From Burkholderiaceae bacterium (lineage in GTDB: Bacteria > Pseudomonadota > Gammaproteobacteria > Burkholderiales > Burkholderiaceae_E): a stretch of 64,000 bases of DNA. A program made the translations under genes and the position numbers. Below, in pieces: positions 53,187-62,541 of the stretch (positions are counted from its first letter, which is position 1; the number at the start of each line of letters is the position of its first letter). A model generated the notes under the pieces. It was not told the origin of the DNA and made no database searches. It worked only from the letters and a program-made list of their open reading frames with translations. The stretch spans positions 1,302,001 through 1,366,000 of the forward strand of contig JAOSJU010000001.1 of assembly GCA_027493945.1 (NCBI GenBank), given 5' to 3'.

Positions 53187-54520
53187 CTACCGGCGCGCTG
53201 ACTTGCCGAGCGCCTTTTTCGGCGTTCGCTGCGAAGGAGCGACGCTCGCCGCCGCTTTCGCCGTCCGGATGCGAAGAAGCGTCCGCATCCGCTCCACGTC
53301 GCTCGAGCCCAGCGCCTGCGACATCGTCTTGATGTCGCTGATGACGTCCGGATCGAAGAGAAGCTCGTCACCGCCGTCTTCGACACCGTACTCCAGATCG
53401 CTCTGTCGGCGCCGCTCCGGTACGAGTTCACGAGATTTACCGGCATGCCGGTCGCCTTCGCCACCTCGCGCGCCCGCTCCGTGCGACGAGACGGCTCGAG
53501 CGCCTCGAGCTGCGGCCGATAGCGCACGCCGCGGGCGTGCGTGTAGATCTGCATCGAGGCCGGGCTGTGGTGGCCGACGAGCGTCATGATCCGCGAGTCG
53601 TCGAGGTCGGATTCTTCGACAAGCGTCGAGATGTACTCGTGCCTGCCGGAGTGCGGCCGAAACCGGCGCGGCAGAAGTCCCTGCGCCTTCATGTCCCGTA
53701 CCGATCCGCTGTAGGCAAACGCCGTCAGTTCGCCATTTCGCGCGACCGCTGGGAAGATCCATTCCGAGTCCCCGAACAGATCGATTTCACGAATGGTGAT
53801 GTCCTCGAGCTGATTGCCGAGCACGTGAATCGCCGCACCCGTGAGCGGAATCGTGCGCGGCTGGTTCTTGTACTTCGTGTTCTGGAAGGTCACCTTGCGC
53901 GCATCGAGATCAACGTCGCGCCAACGCGCATTGGACCATTCACCAGGACGAGCGCCGGTTTCGCGAACCAGCAGGCAAAGTCGCGCCACGGCCCGGAACC
54001 GATACGTCGGGTGCGTGAGCGCGGTAATCAGCGAACCTTGGTCGCCCGCCGCCATGCGGCGGTTTTCGCGCGGCGCGCTCGGGCGCCGCACGCCGATGCA
54101 CGGATTTGCGCTGAGCATCGAGCGCTTCTGTGCGAAAGCGAAGACGGCCGAGAGCGCGGCAACTTCATTGCGCACGGTGTCCGGACGCATGCCCGCTTTC
54201 TGGCGAGACACGATGAACGAATCGATGTCATCGGCCGTGATCGCGGCGAGCGCACGCTCGCCCAGGCGTGCCAAGCCCGACTTGATGTGCGTCTCCTCGG
54301 AGCGGCGCGTGTTCGCTTTCTTCTCGAGAAACTGACGTGACTCGAGGTAAAGGCCCCAAGCCTTGTCGAGCGTCGGGCCGGTGCGCTTGACGCCGCGCCC
54401 GAGGTACTGCGCCTGCGCTCGACGCGCCGCGGCTTCAGTGTCGTACGTCGTGTCGACCTGCAAATCGACGCGGCGGATCTGCAGGCGATAGCGTCCCGAG
54501 GGCAGCAGGTGGATTCCCAT
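53187..54520 (-). CDS. tyrosine integrase of the tRNA-Phe island (frameshift)
   Basis: About 444 aa joined. N-terminal arm-binding region (GIHLLPSGRYRLQIRRVD), core-binding domain (YLESRQFLEKKANTRR) and catalytic domain: Arg in RETGARPGEWSNARWRD, RFRPHSGRHEYIS (H-x-x-R), LVGHHSPASMQIY with the second His and nucleophile Tyr. A one-base deletion at 53440-53443 shifts the frame at ATGMP; corrected, the tail runs GKSRELVPERRRQ... to TPKKALGKSARR. Its start is about 120 bp from attR, the standard geometry for an island integrase. Confidence 0.88.
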
Positions 54521-54638
54521 GTGCAGTGACTTCCGGTAGCGGCGGCCAACGACGGTCCGTGTGCAATCCTGTGCAAACCAATCGCAGTCTAGGCCGCGTG
54601 CTTTCGGGAAATCAAGGGACTATGCACACGTCAGAAGC

Positions 54639-54683
54639 CTGAAAATCCTTGTGTCGGCGGTTCAATTCCGTCCTTGGCCACCA
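54639..54683 (+). repeat. attR: tRNA-Phe 3' direct repeat
   Basis: 45 bp identical to 8765-8809 (CTGAAAATCC...TTGGCCACCA). The 5' half of a tRNA is missing here, and the native tRNA terminator follows, so this is the displaced chromosomal 3' end left by integration. Confidence 0.92.
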
Positions 54684-54690
54684 ATTCCAA

Positions 54691-54716
54691 AAGCCCGAAC
54701 TCGTTTCGGGCTTTTT
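54691..54716 (+). terminator. Rho-independent terminator, native to tRNA-Phe
   Basis: AAGCCCGAA (54691-54699), loop CTCGT, TTCGGGCTT (54705-54713), then T-run. It lies 8 bp after the CCA copy in attR, so before integration it terminated the tRNA-Phe transcript. Confidence 0.85.
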
Positions 54717-54719
54717 CAC

Positions 54720-55065
54720 GTCTGCCCGTAGCGCCAGTCCTGGCGGGACTTCGCGGGCTGGCCTCGCGAGCACCGACCTTCAAAACCCCGCGTTTTCACC
54801 CCCGCCGCCTCTCCGTTCTCCGTTTTCTCTACGGGTCTCGCGAGCGTGCGCGAGGGTACTTCCTTTATTGGCGCGGGTTCAGCTGCGGTCGGTTGTGGCT
54901 GGCAACTGCTGTAGCGGCGGGGACCGGGAACAGCGCAGACGCAAAAAAAAGCGCCCGGAGGCGGTTACTGGTGCTGGGCTCTGCTCAGTCAGGCTGGCTC
55001 AGCGGGATGCCCTTGGTACAGGTCGTTTGGAAGCGAGCCGACCGCTCAGTTTGAGGCCGTCGCGC
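54720..55065. other. no gene seen
   Basis: 346 bp of core-side DNA between the tRNA terminator and the phasin-like ORF. There are short GC-rich hairpins and an A-run (54946-54953), but no reading frame or RNA I can support. Confidence 0.4.
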
Positions 55066-55328
55066 ATGTTCAATGCGAGCAGTGAAAAGTTTGCTGCTCC
55101 TGCCAGCAACTCCACGCCTCCCTGTTGGATGTTCAGGGGTTGGCTGGCGAGCAGCGCCTTTCTGCCCTGTCCGAGTTGTGGCTACATCAGGCGCAGACCT
55201 TGCCGCAGACTTCGCCGGACACCACGCAACAGGCCGCTTCCGATGCCGGCGATCCGCGTCTGAACGCCTGGCTGGAGGTGGCCCGGCAGGCCTATGCCTA
55301 CCTGTGGGCGACATTCGCCAACGAGTGA
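55066..55328 (+). CDS. small phasin-like protein (frameshift)
   Basis: About 87 aa if one C is added to the run 55120-55122: MFNASSEKFAAPASNSTPP continues as LLDVQGLAGEQRLSALSELWLHQ and ends RLNAWLEVARQAYAYLWATFANE. Amphipathic and Ala/Gln/Leu-rich, reminiscent of a short phasin coating PHA granules, but the match is only in style. Either a short phasin or an unknown protein. Confidence 0.4.
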
Positions 55329-55537
55329 AGAGGGGAATTGCCCGGACAGGTATGGCTGCGCGCCCGTCAACTGGCACGGTGACCGTGTCTGGTTCTTCGG
55401 TGTCGCCGCGCCACTCGGCGCGCTCTTCGGTCGACATCCGCACCCCCTTCCGGTGCCCTTCAATCAGGTTGCCCGCGCCGGCCGGTGAAGGTGCCGGTTT
55501 TCTCCCCGTCGGGATAGGCGCGGGCGAACGGGTGCCG

Positions 55538-55615
55538 CTACGCCGCCTGCAGATCAGGCGCGGCCAGCCAGCCCGTCAACAGTTCGCCCGGGTGAGCGGG
55601 GTTGTGCATGTCCAT
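55538..55615 (-). pseudogene. truncated HigA-like antitoxin start
   Basis: 25 codons, beginning MDMHNPAHPGELLTGWL, then stop. HigA antitoxins typically begin with (M)xNPPHPGExL. GGAG precedes the ATG. Remnant of a second HigA lying just after the orphan antidote gene. Confidence 0.5.
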
Positions 55616-55626
55616 TTGCGCACTCC

Positions 55627-55938
55627 TCAGGCAGCGTCAAGCTCGCGCAGCGGCGCCACGCTCAACCGCAGGCCCATCGCATGCAGCACCTTCTGCATGG
55701 TCGCCAGCGTCGGATTGCCGTCCTTGCCCAGCGCGCGAAACAGCGTCTTCTCGCCGAACTCCGCACGGCGCGCCACGTCGGCCATGCCGTGCGCTCTGGC
55801 GACGTGGCGCAGCGCCACCAGCAGCGCATCCATGTCCTCCGGCTCGAGGGTGGCCTCGATGTAGGCCGCCGCCTCGGCCGGATCCTTCAGCGTCTCGGCA
55901 AGGTAGTCATCGAAGCGCGAAGCGCGACGTGCGGTCAT
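55627..55938 (-). CDS. addiction-module antidote protein (orphan)
   Basis: 103 aa with a Cro/C1-type HTH in the C-terminal part (MADVARRAEFGEKTLFRALGKDGNPTLATMQKVLHAMGLRL) and an N-terminal segment FDDYLAETLKDPAEAAAYIEATLE, as in COG3636 antidotes. The cognate killer protein, normally next to it, is not seen; the neighbour is higBA. It may act as an orphan antitoxin or regulator. Confidence 0.82.
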   Translation of the reverse strand: MTARRASRFDDYLAETLKDPAEAAAYIEATLEPEDMDALLVALRHVARAHGMADVARRAEFGEKTLFRALGKDGNPTLATMQKVLHAMGLRLSVAPLRELDAA

Positions 55939-55965
55939 GGGTTACCCCTTTGCCAGCGGTGCTCG

Positions 55966-56277
55966 TCAGGCTGCGACCGGCACCGGCCGCACCCGCAGTC
56001 GCGCTCTCTTCAACTTTTGCTCAGCCTGCCAGAGGTCGTGCGCGGTCTGCTGGGCCAGCCACACCCGGGCATCGCCGCCGCGTTCCCTGCCCAGCCACGC
56101 CTGCAGGCGCAGCGCCATCTCCGGCGAAATCGCCGCCCGGCCGTTGAGCACGCGCGACAACGTGACGCGGGCCACACCGAGCTGCTCGGCGGCCTCGGTC
56201 ACCGACAGACCGAGCTCCGGCAGCACGTCATCGCGCAGCGTCAGGCCGGGGTGCGGAGGATTGAACATCTTCGTCAT
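55966..56277 (-). CDS. higA: HigA-family antitoxin
   Basis: 103 aa, XRE HTH: NPPHPGLTLRDDVLPELGLSVTEAAEQLGVARVTLSRVLNGRAAISPEMALRLQAWLG. Neutralises HigB and autoregulates the operon. It starts 12 bp after higB; toxin-before-antitoxin order is characteristic of higBA. Confidence 0.9.
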   Translation of the reverse strand: MTKMFNPPHPGLTLRDDVLPELGLSVTEAAEQLGVARVTLSRVLNGRAAISPEMALRLQAWLGRERGGDARVWLAQQTAHDLWQAEQKLKRARLRVRPVPVAA

Positions 56278-56289
56278 CGTCTTGCCTGT

Positions 56290-56571
56290 TCAGTGGTAGT
56301 CCTGGTAGTCCACGAGCACGGCATCCGCGCCGTCGAACGCGAACGTCATGCGCCAGTTGCCGTTCACCCACACGGACCAGTGCCCGCGAAGGTTTCCCCC
56401 GCTCAGCGGATGCAGCCGCCAGCCCGGCACATTCATGTCATCGGGGCCGGCCGCTTCGTTCAGCCTGGCCAGCTGTCGCGCCAGTCTGGGCGCGTGGGCA
56501 GGCTGAATCCCCGCCTTGGAGCCGCGCTCGAAGAACGCCTGCAGCCCCTTGTGGCGAAACGACTTGATCAC
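56290..56571 (-). CDS. higB: HigB-family toxin (RelE-like mRNA interferase)
   Basis: 93 aa: MIKSFRHKGLQAFFERGSKAGI, LARQLARLNEA, PGWRLHPLSGGNLRGHWSVWVNGNWRMTFAFDGADAVLVDYQDYH. The C-terminal WRMTF...VDYQDYH is the usual HigB active-site strand and tail. Ribosome-dependent mRNA cleavage is expected. Confidence 0.92.
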   Translation of the reverse strand: MIKSFRHKGLQAFFERGSKAGIQPAHAPRLARQLARLNEAAGPDDMNVPGWRLHPLSGGNLRGHWSVWVNGNWRMTFAFDGADAVLVDYQDYH

Positions 56572-56593
56572 GGTTCAATTGTATCGCGTAGCG

Positions 56594-57990
56594 TTACGAG
56601 TTGCAACGGCTGGAAAGCCAGTCAGTCGATCGGCTATCCACTACCCGCAGGCCGCCGGCCGTCGGCTTGGGTAGGTCGATGCCGGCCTCGGTGAGGATCC
56701 AGACCTCGATGCGCTCGTGCCATAGCCGCAGCAGGTCCAGCGGGCGCACCCGGTAGTGCTTTTCGGCGATCGCGCTGGGCTTGTGGCCCCGGATCTGCGC
56801 AACGATCCCGACCGGGCATTCCACCCACTCGGCCAGCGTGCCGAAGGAGCGGCGCAGCCCGTGCAGCGTCATGTGCGGCAGTCCGGCGGCGGCGAGCGCC
56901 TGGGTATGCGCACCGCGCGGGTCTTGCAACCGCCCGGACGCGGCGCTGCGGCTCGCGAACACCCAGGGCGATGGCTTCCACTGTTGCACGGCCAGCAGCT
57001 CACTGGATGTCTTCTGACGCAGCCTGCGCGGCACCGGTGGGGGCGTGGCGTTGCGCGCCTGCAGGTCGCGCAGCAGCGCTGCGGCGTAGGGCGTGAGCGG
57101 GATGGTGCGCTCGCCCTCGACCTTGTCGCGCAGGCGCAGCGCCTTCCACCGGAAGTCCACGTCCTTCCAGCGCAGCTGCATCAGTTCTTCGCGCCGCGCA
57201 CCGGTGAGCAGCAGCAACTGCAGGTAGGCCGCCGGCACCGGCGCAAGCTTGCGCACCTCGGCGAACCAGGCGCGCAGCTGCTCGCGCCGCAGGGCGTCGT
57301 TCCTCGCCTTGGGCCTGCCCAGCTTCTCGCGGGTACGCTTGGCCGCGCAGGCATCGGCGTGCACGATGTGCCTGTACTTGGGGTGCTCGGCGCACCAGTT
57401 CACGAACGCGCGCATCAGCCGGAAGCCGAGCGCAGCCGTGGTCGGCCGGTCGTTCGTCTCGCGCACCACCCACTGCTCGAGCGCTTCGGCGTCGATCTCG
57501 GCAAGCGGGCGATCGAGCAGCGCGCGCAGCCGCCCGGGCTTCGTCACCTTCCCCGGGGCGCGTTCGCGGGGCTTGCCGCCGACCTGCACCATGCGTTCGT
57601 GGTCGGCCGGTGTATCGCCCCCACTGCGAAGCGCGATCCTCGCAGTACGCGCGCCGGGCATCCAGCCCGCTCACCTCGCTGCGTGCGCGCTCGACCTTCG
57701 CGGCTTCACGCTCGGCGGCGTGCGCGGCCACCGTGGTGGCGCGCTCGGCGCGCGGATCCTTGCCCTGGTCGATCAGGCCCTGCAGGCGCCGCGCCTCGGC
57801 CTGCGCCGCCGGAATCGACCACGTCGCGGGCTCGCCGATCGTCATGCGCAGCGTCGCCCCGTCCTTGAGCCGCGACTGGAACACGTAGGTGCGCGCACCG
57901 CCGGCGGTCACGCGCAGCGCCAGTCCCGACACCTTCGCGTCCCACAGGAAAGCCTGGGCCCGACCACCTCTCAGGAGGAGCAAGTCTCGC
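56594..57990 (-). pseudogene. tyrosine integrase, N-terminus missing and frameshifted
   Basis: DUF4102 domain from FLWDAKVSGLALRVTAGGARTYVFQ, then GEPATWSIPAAQAEARRLQGLIDQGKDP. Catalytic residues remain: Arg in LLTGARREELMQLRWKDVD, HGLRRSFG, GHKPSAIAEKHYRV (nucleophile Tyr). One extra base in the C run 57618-57622 splits ASQWG from DTPADHERMV. The first 15-20 residues are replaced by unrelated sequence at about 57965. Apparently the relic of another element, not of the tRNA-Phe island. Confidence 0.8.
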
Positions 57991-58300
57991 CAGGAATTCG
58001 ATGGTCTCCAGGAACGCGGGGTGGAGATCATTTTGTGCGAACAATTGCTCGACTGTCTCCCGCAATAATGCAGTGCCTTCCGATGACCGAAGACAATCCG
58101 GGAGTATCTGTCGCAGTGTTTCCAGTCGCGGCTCGATTCGCAGGTCGTTTACGAGCGTTCTGGCGTCGCGCCTTGGGAATGGCAGTACATCGCTCATCGC
58201 ATACTCGTCACTCTGGATCGGAATGGTCTCCGCCTGCTTGAGCACCGCCACGATCTGCTCGAACGAAAACCGGCTCTTCCTCGCGACAAACCCCTCCCTC
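57965..58300 (-). other. mosaic of IS3-type OrfA start and unknown sequence
   Basis: Minus-strand reading RKSRFSFEQIVAVLKQAE (about 58297-58240) is the well-known start of IS3-family OrfA proteins but without an ATG. It runs in frame into an unrelated segment (MSDVLPFPRRDARTLVNDL ... LARLAPPERWS) that breaks where the integrase relic begins. Probably successive insertions and deletions; the unknown segment could be the 3' part of a real host gene. Confidence 0.45.
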
Positions 58301-58460
58301 TTCCAAAGGACAGTTCGCCGAAGAACTCACGCTCAGCGTGGATCAGGATTGCGGACGCAGATCAAACGTAGCCGGCAGCGATCCGATCGCAGTGCCCGGT
58401 CAACGTGCTCACCGTTCTTGTCAGCAAGTGCGATGCGCCAACGAACACTCGACTCCATGA

Positions 58461-59162
58461 CTACCTCTGACCAAACTTCCGCAAGCGATCAAGGTCGAGA
58501 ATTCGCAAGCTGCGATAGGCGATCTCGACTATTCCCTGCTGTTGAAGCTCCTTGAGAATCTCATTGAAGGTCTGCCGGGAGACCCCACACATCATTGCGA
58601 GATCCTCTTGCGGAATCGTGAGATTAAGGTTGAGCTTCTCGCGCCTGCCAGCAACGACGTTGTACTGGAACACCGAGGCCAACAGACAGGCGACGCGTGC
58701 TGATTTATCGAGAATTCTTTCGTACTCCACCATGGCGATGAACTGCGACAACGTCGCGCTCATCTGTCGAATGATGAATCGATTGAACCGTATACTGGAG
58801 TCGATCAGCCAGTTGAAGGTCTCGGCAGGGGTTCGAAGCAGCAGGGTATCTTCGACGGCCTGGAGCGAGTATCGGCGAGGCTCATGATTGATCAAGGTCC
58901 CTTCGCCGAACCAGGTACCCTCGAGTATGTAGACGAAGTTGACTTGCTTGCCGACGGACGACAACTTCATCGACTTCAGGGTTCCGGCGGCTACGCCTAG
59001 CCAAAAGGGGTAAGTCTCGCCGCAATGGAAAACGTAGGCTCCCTTTTGGACACGGATCTCGGTCGCTTCATGCTCCACACGAGAGCGTTCGAATTCAGTC
59101 AGGTCGGACATCCATCCCGACTCTGAAAGGCACCTCCTCGCGGTGGGGTCCTGCAATGCCAT
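58461..59162 (-). CDS. Crp/Fnr-family transcriptional regulator
   Basis: 233 aa. Cyclic-nucleotide-binding-like domain (VQKGAYVFHCGETYPFWLGVAAGTLK, ILEGTWFGEGTLINHEPRRY), a dimerisation helix, and a Crp-type HTH (LTIPQEDLAMMCGVSRQTFNEILKELQQQGIVEIAYRSLRILD). No Cys cluster for an FNR-type 4Fe-4S centre. It is the last gene seen of the right-hand cluster, 86 bp after the ligase, so likely controls that operon. Confidence 0.9.
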   Translation of the reverse strand: MALQDPTARRCLSESGWMSDLTEFERSRVEHEATEIRVQKGAYVFHCGETYPFWLGVAAGTLKSMKLSSVGKQVNFVYILEGTWFGEGTLINHEPRRYSLQAVEDTLLLRTPAETFNWLIDSSIRFNRFIIRQMSATLSQFIAMVEYERILDKSARVACLLASVFQYNVVAGRREKLNLNLTIPQEDLAMMCGVSRQTFNEILKELQQQGIVEIAYRSLRILDLDRLRKFGQR

Positions 59163-59248
59163 GTGTCAGGGAATCTTGATCTGAATCGCCCCCATGACAG
59201 TAACCATAGCATGGACGGCACCCCGGGCCCGATCCCCTTGCGGAAGTG

Positions 59249-60521
59249 TCAGTTCAGGCGTCTGGTGTCTATCAGCAGACGCCGATCGTCCTTGAATGAT
59301 CCCATGGGCAGGATTACGGGCGTAGCTCTTAACTTAGTGATGGATCGGCAGGCTTCTGCGATCTGATCACTTACCGCTGCCAGTGAGGACGCTTCGGCAT
59401 CGGCGTTCAATTCGCACTCGAGCGTGAGCTCGTCACGGCCCAACTCACCGCCGATCACCAAGCGCGCACGGGCAACGAATTCGAGTTTGTTAAGAAGCTG
59501 CTGGACATGCATCGGGTACACGAACATTCCCCGGACCTTGGCTCCATCGTCCGCGCGGCCGAGCCACCCTCGAATACGGACATTGGTACGTCCACAATCT
59601 GACCGACCAGGAAGCACAGCTGACAGATCTCCGGTGGCGAAACGGATAAGCGGATAGTCAAGATTGAAGTTGGTGATCACGATCTCGCCAACATCGCCCT
59701 CGGCCACCGGGTCGCCGGTGCCCGGTTTGACGACTTCGAGGAGCACATCCTCCTCGACGATCATGCCGCCGCCATCGGTCGATTCGTAGGCGATCGTGCC
59801 GGCATCGGCGGTGCCATACCATTGCCGGATTGTCTCGATCCCTCGCTCCCGGAACCAGACCCGCAGGTCGGCAGGCAAGGCCTCACCGGAGACGAGCGCC
59901 ATGCTCGGAGGCAGCGTGCGGCCGTCCGCCTCTGTGGACTTCTCGATCATGATCCGCAGGAAGGACGGCGTGCCGACGTAGACCTCTGGCTTGAAGTGGT
60001 ACATGGCCCGGATCTGCTGCTCGGTGTTGCCGATACCCGAGGGGATGACAGCGGCGCCGATCGACCGGGCTGCCGCATCGACCAACCACGCGCCTGGTGT
60101 CAGGTGATAACTGAAGCAGTTCTGCAGCACGTGCCCCGGCCGCACCCCGGCTGCCCAGAGCGCTCTTGCAGTTCGCCGAGGGATCCTGCTCGACACCCTG
60201 GGGCTCGAAGACGCCGCCCGGCGACATGAAGAGCCGCGGAAGCTCGCGGAACGAGCGCGTCGTGAGGCCGCCGAAGGGGGGCTCTCCTGCCTGGAGCACA
60301 GCAATTTCGGACTTGCGCAAGACCGGGAGTTTCGCGAGCGCGGCACGCGACGAAACTTCGCCGGCGTCGTACCCCTTCAATCGCTGGCCCCAAGTCGAGG
60401 ACTTCGACTTGGCGTGCGCGAGAAACGTTTGGAGCCGCTCCATGAGATGCTGCTCCCGAACCTCGGGCCCCAGGGTCTCCCGATCATCGAAGTACATGGA
60501 TCGCATCCGCGACTCCCTCAA
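59249..60521 (-). CDS. PaaK-type CoA ligase, right-hand cluster (frameshift)
   Basis: About 423 aa joined. FGGLTTRSFRELPRLFMSPGGVFEPQGVEQDP (with SPGG where PaaK has SSGTTG) continues as RRTARALWAAGVRPGHVLQNCFSYHLTPG after removing one base at 60180-60182. Then YVGTPSFLRIMIEKS, SGEALP, RQWYGTADAGTIAYES (adenylate-binding block), FATGDLSAVLPGRSDCGRTNVRIRGWLGRADDGAKVRGMFVYP. Probably activates an acid to its CoA ester for the adjoining hydratase and dehydrogenase. Confidence 0.87.
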
Positions 60522-60551
60522 CGAGCCCTTGCGACAAATACGAACTGAGCG

Positions 60552-61355
60552 TCATTTCTTCCTCTCGCGAAGTGCCGCGATATAGGCGCTGCGCAGGCGG
60601 GATGATTCCTCGTCCAGCACGGCCGCGTAGAAGAGATTCGCATCGTTGAACGAATAGACGGTCGACGCGAGTTCGCTCTTGGCCGCGATAACCTGCTCCT
60701 TGGTCGCTCGCAGCACGAAGCCTGATTTTCGGGCGAGTCGCTGGGCGGTCTCAGAAGCCCGGGCCAGCACGTCGTCGCCCTCCGCGACGCCATTGAGAAA
60801 TCCCTGGCGATGCAGTGCCTCGGCGGAGATCGGGTCGCACAGCAGTGTCAGTTCCATGGCAGCGACCGGTCCGACTTCCCGCACGAGCCACGGCATGCCA
60901 CCCCACGCAAGCGGGACGCCCAGATCGACCTCCGGAAGGAAGAACTTCGTATCGCGCGCCGCATACCGGAAGTCGCAGGCGGCCAGAAGGACCATCCCGC
61001 CACCGATACAGCTGCCGTGGGCCGCCGCGACGGTCAGTGCCTTCATCCTGGACACCCGCTGGATCATCTGTCTGCCGAGTTCCACGGCGACGCGGACGTC
61101 CTCTGGCTTGCCGCCCAGGAACACGTCCAGATCGAAACCAGCGCAGAACGCCTTGCCGATGCCGTACACGGTCACAGCCTTCAGCGATTCGTGCGTGTCG
61201 AACCAGTCGGCCGCGGCAATCACGTCCTCCATGAAATCCGTGCTGCAGGCGTTGAGTCGGCTCGAGCGAGTCAACTGAAACTCTCCCAATGAGCCGTTCA
61301 CGGTGACAGTCACGTTGCGCAGGGCGAGCTTCTCGATTGCGGTTGCTTGATCCAC
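60552..61355 (-). CDS. enoyl-CoA hydratase/isomerase family protein, right-hand cluster
   Basis: 267-aa crotonase. Oxyanion block GIGKAFCAGFDLDVFLGG, and HGSCIGGGMVLLAACDFRYAA, where the first hydratase Glu is absent, then FFLPEVDLGVPLAWGGMPWLV, where the second Glu is kept. One Glu at the second site fits isomerase-type crotonases, so naming it a hydratase is provisional. Same operon as the ligase (about 30 bp apart) and the dehydrogenase (about 22 bp). Confidence 0.87.
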   Translation of the reverse strand: MDQATAIEKLALRNVTVTVNGSLGEFQLTRSSRLNACSTDFMEDVIAAADWFDTHESLKAVTVYGIGKAFCAGFDLDVFLGGKPEDVRVAVELGRQMIQRVSRMKALTVAAAHGSCIGGGMVLLAACDFRYAARDTKFFLPEVDLGVPLAWGGMPWLVREVGPVAAMELTLLCDPISAEALHRQGFLNGVAEGDDVLARASETAQRLARKSGFVLRATKEQVIAAKSELASTVYSFNDANLFYAAVLDEESSRLRSAYIAALRERKK

Positions 61356-61377
61356 TTGTGGTACCTGTTGATGGGTT

Positions 61378-62541
61378 TCAGATGGTTCGCATCAGCGATC
61401 GGGCGATGACGAGGTTCTGGATTTCCGTGGAACCGTCCAGGTACTGGGCGATCTTGGCGCACTGAAAATGGCGGCCCGAGGCGTTCCTGGCCAGCAGACC
61501 ATTCGCGCCCAGCAACTGGGCACATGTCGCCAGTCCCGGCAGAGCCACCTGGGTGACGAACTTCTTGGCGTGAGCGACCGCCGGGGTGAATCGCGCACGG
61601 TCGCTCACGCAGGTCACTGCCTCGTCGACGAGGGCCCTGGATGCCAGAAGATGGGTGGCGACGTCGGCGAGCATCCACTGAGGCCCCTGGAAGTCGACGA
61701 TTCGCTGACCGAACGCCATGCGGCCGGTGGTGTATTGCAGCGCCTCTTCGAGCCCGGCACGCAGCATGCCGCACGCGGTGGCCGCAACGTACAACCGGGC
61801 GAAATCGATGGCGTCGAAAGCGAACGAGAAGCCCTGACCCGGTGGCAACAGCATGTCTTCGTCGCTCACCTCGACATCCCAGAAGCGCACGGAGTTGCAG
61901 CCCAGTGCATGGCCGCCCACCATGGCGTAGGCATCCCCGATCTCCACCCCGGGCAACCCCGCCCGAACCAGATAGAGTCCGACACCAACGCTTCCGTCCG
62001 CGCCCTTGGCCTTGGCAAAGACAATGAAGAACCTGGCCTCGGTCCCGAGCAGCACCCGGGCCTTCTCGCCGGTGATCGTCCACTTGCCCCCGACTCGGCG
62101 GGCGGTGGTGGCGAGAGCGGCCACGTCGCTGCCCGCGCCAGGCTCGGTCAGGCAGAAGCCTCCAAAGAGGCTGCCCGCCCGCATCTGCGGCAGAAGACTC
62201 GACCGTGCTTCGAGGGTGCCATGCCGAGCAACGGCCCACGCCACGTAGTTTTGCGCGAGCAGCGGCAGTGCGAAGGTGAGGCAGCCCGCGCCCATTTCCT
62301 CCGCCACCCTCGCCACGCCAAGGTAGCTCGGGACGTCGGCGCGAGCTTCCTTCTCCGGTTGCAGCATCAGGGCGAGACCCTGCTGCGCGGCGAGCGCGAA
62401 CGTCTCAGTGGGGACGCGCCGATCCAGTTCCCACCGTGACGCGTGCGAGGCAACGTGTTCGGCCACGAACTGCCGAGCCCGTCGCACCAGATCCAGGTCG
62501 ACGTCGGTCAGGCCCTCGGTCCGTCCCTCTAGGCGAGCCAT
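61378..62541 (-). CDS. acyl-CoA dehydrogenase, right-hand cluster
   Basis: 387 aa: FVAEHVASHASRWELDRRVP, GGFCLTEPGAGSDVAALATTA (FAD site), GEKARVLLGTEARFFIVFAKA, RMAFGQRIVDFQGPQWMLADV, QYLDGSTEIQNLVIARSLMRTI. The C-terminal base position carries no canonical Glu (LDGST instead of YEGT), so the base, if any, is elsewhere. Overlaps the end of livF by 13 bp, so it is co-transcribed. Confidence 0.92.
   Translation of the reverse strand: MARLEGRTEGLTDVDLDLVRRARQFVAEHVASHASRWELDRRVPTETFALAAQQGLALMLQPEKEARADVPSYLGVARVAEEMGAGCLTFALPLLAQNYVAWAVARHGTLEARSSLLPQMRAGSLFGGFCLTEPGAGSDVAALATTARRVGGKWTITGEKARVLLGTEARFFIVFAKAKGADGSVGVGLYLVRAGLPGVEIGDAYAMVGGHALGCNSVRFWDVEVSDEDMLLPPGQGFSFAFDAIDFARLYVAATACGMLRAGLEEALQYTTGRMAFGQRIVDFQGPQWMLADVATHLLASRALVDEAVTCVSDRARFTPAVAHAKKFVTQVALPGLATCAQLLGANGLLARNASGRHFQCAKIAQYLDGSTEIQNLVIARSLMRTI

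Noticed and set aside
52910..53440. Long C-terminal Arg/Ser-rich extension of the island integrase
   Set aside because: It is the wrong frame after a one-base deletion; the corrected frame stops at 53187 with an ordinary tail.
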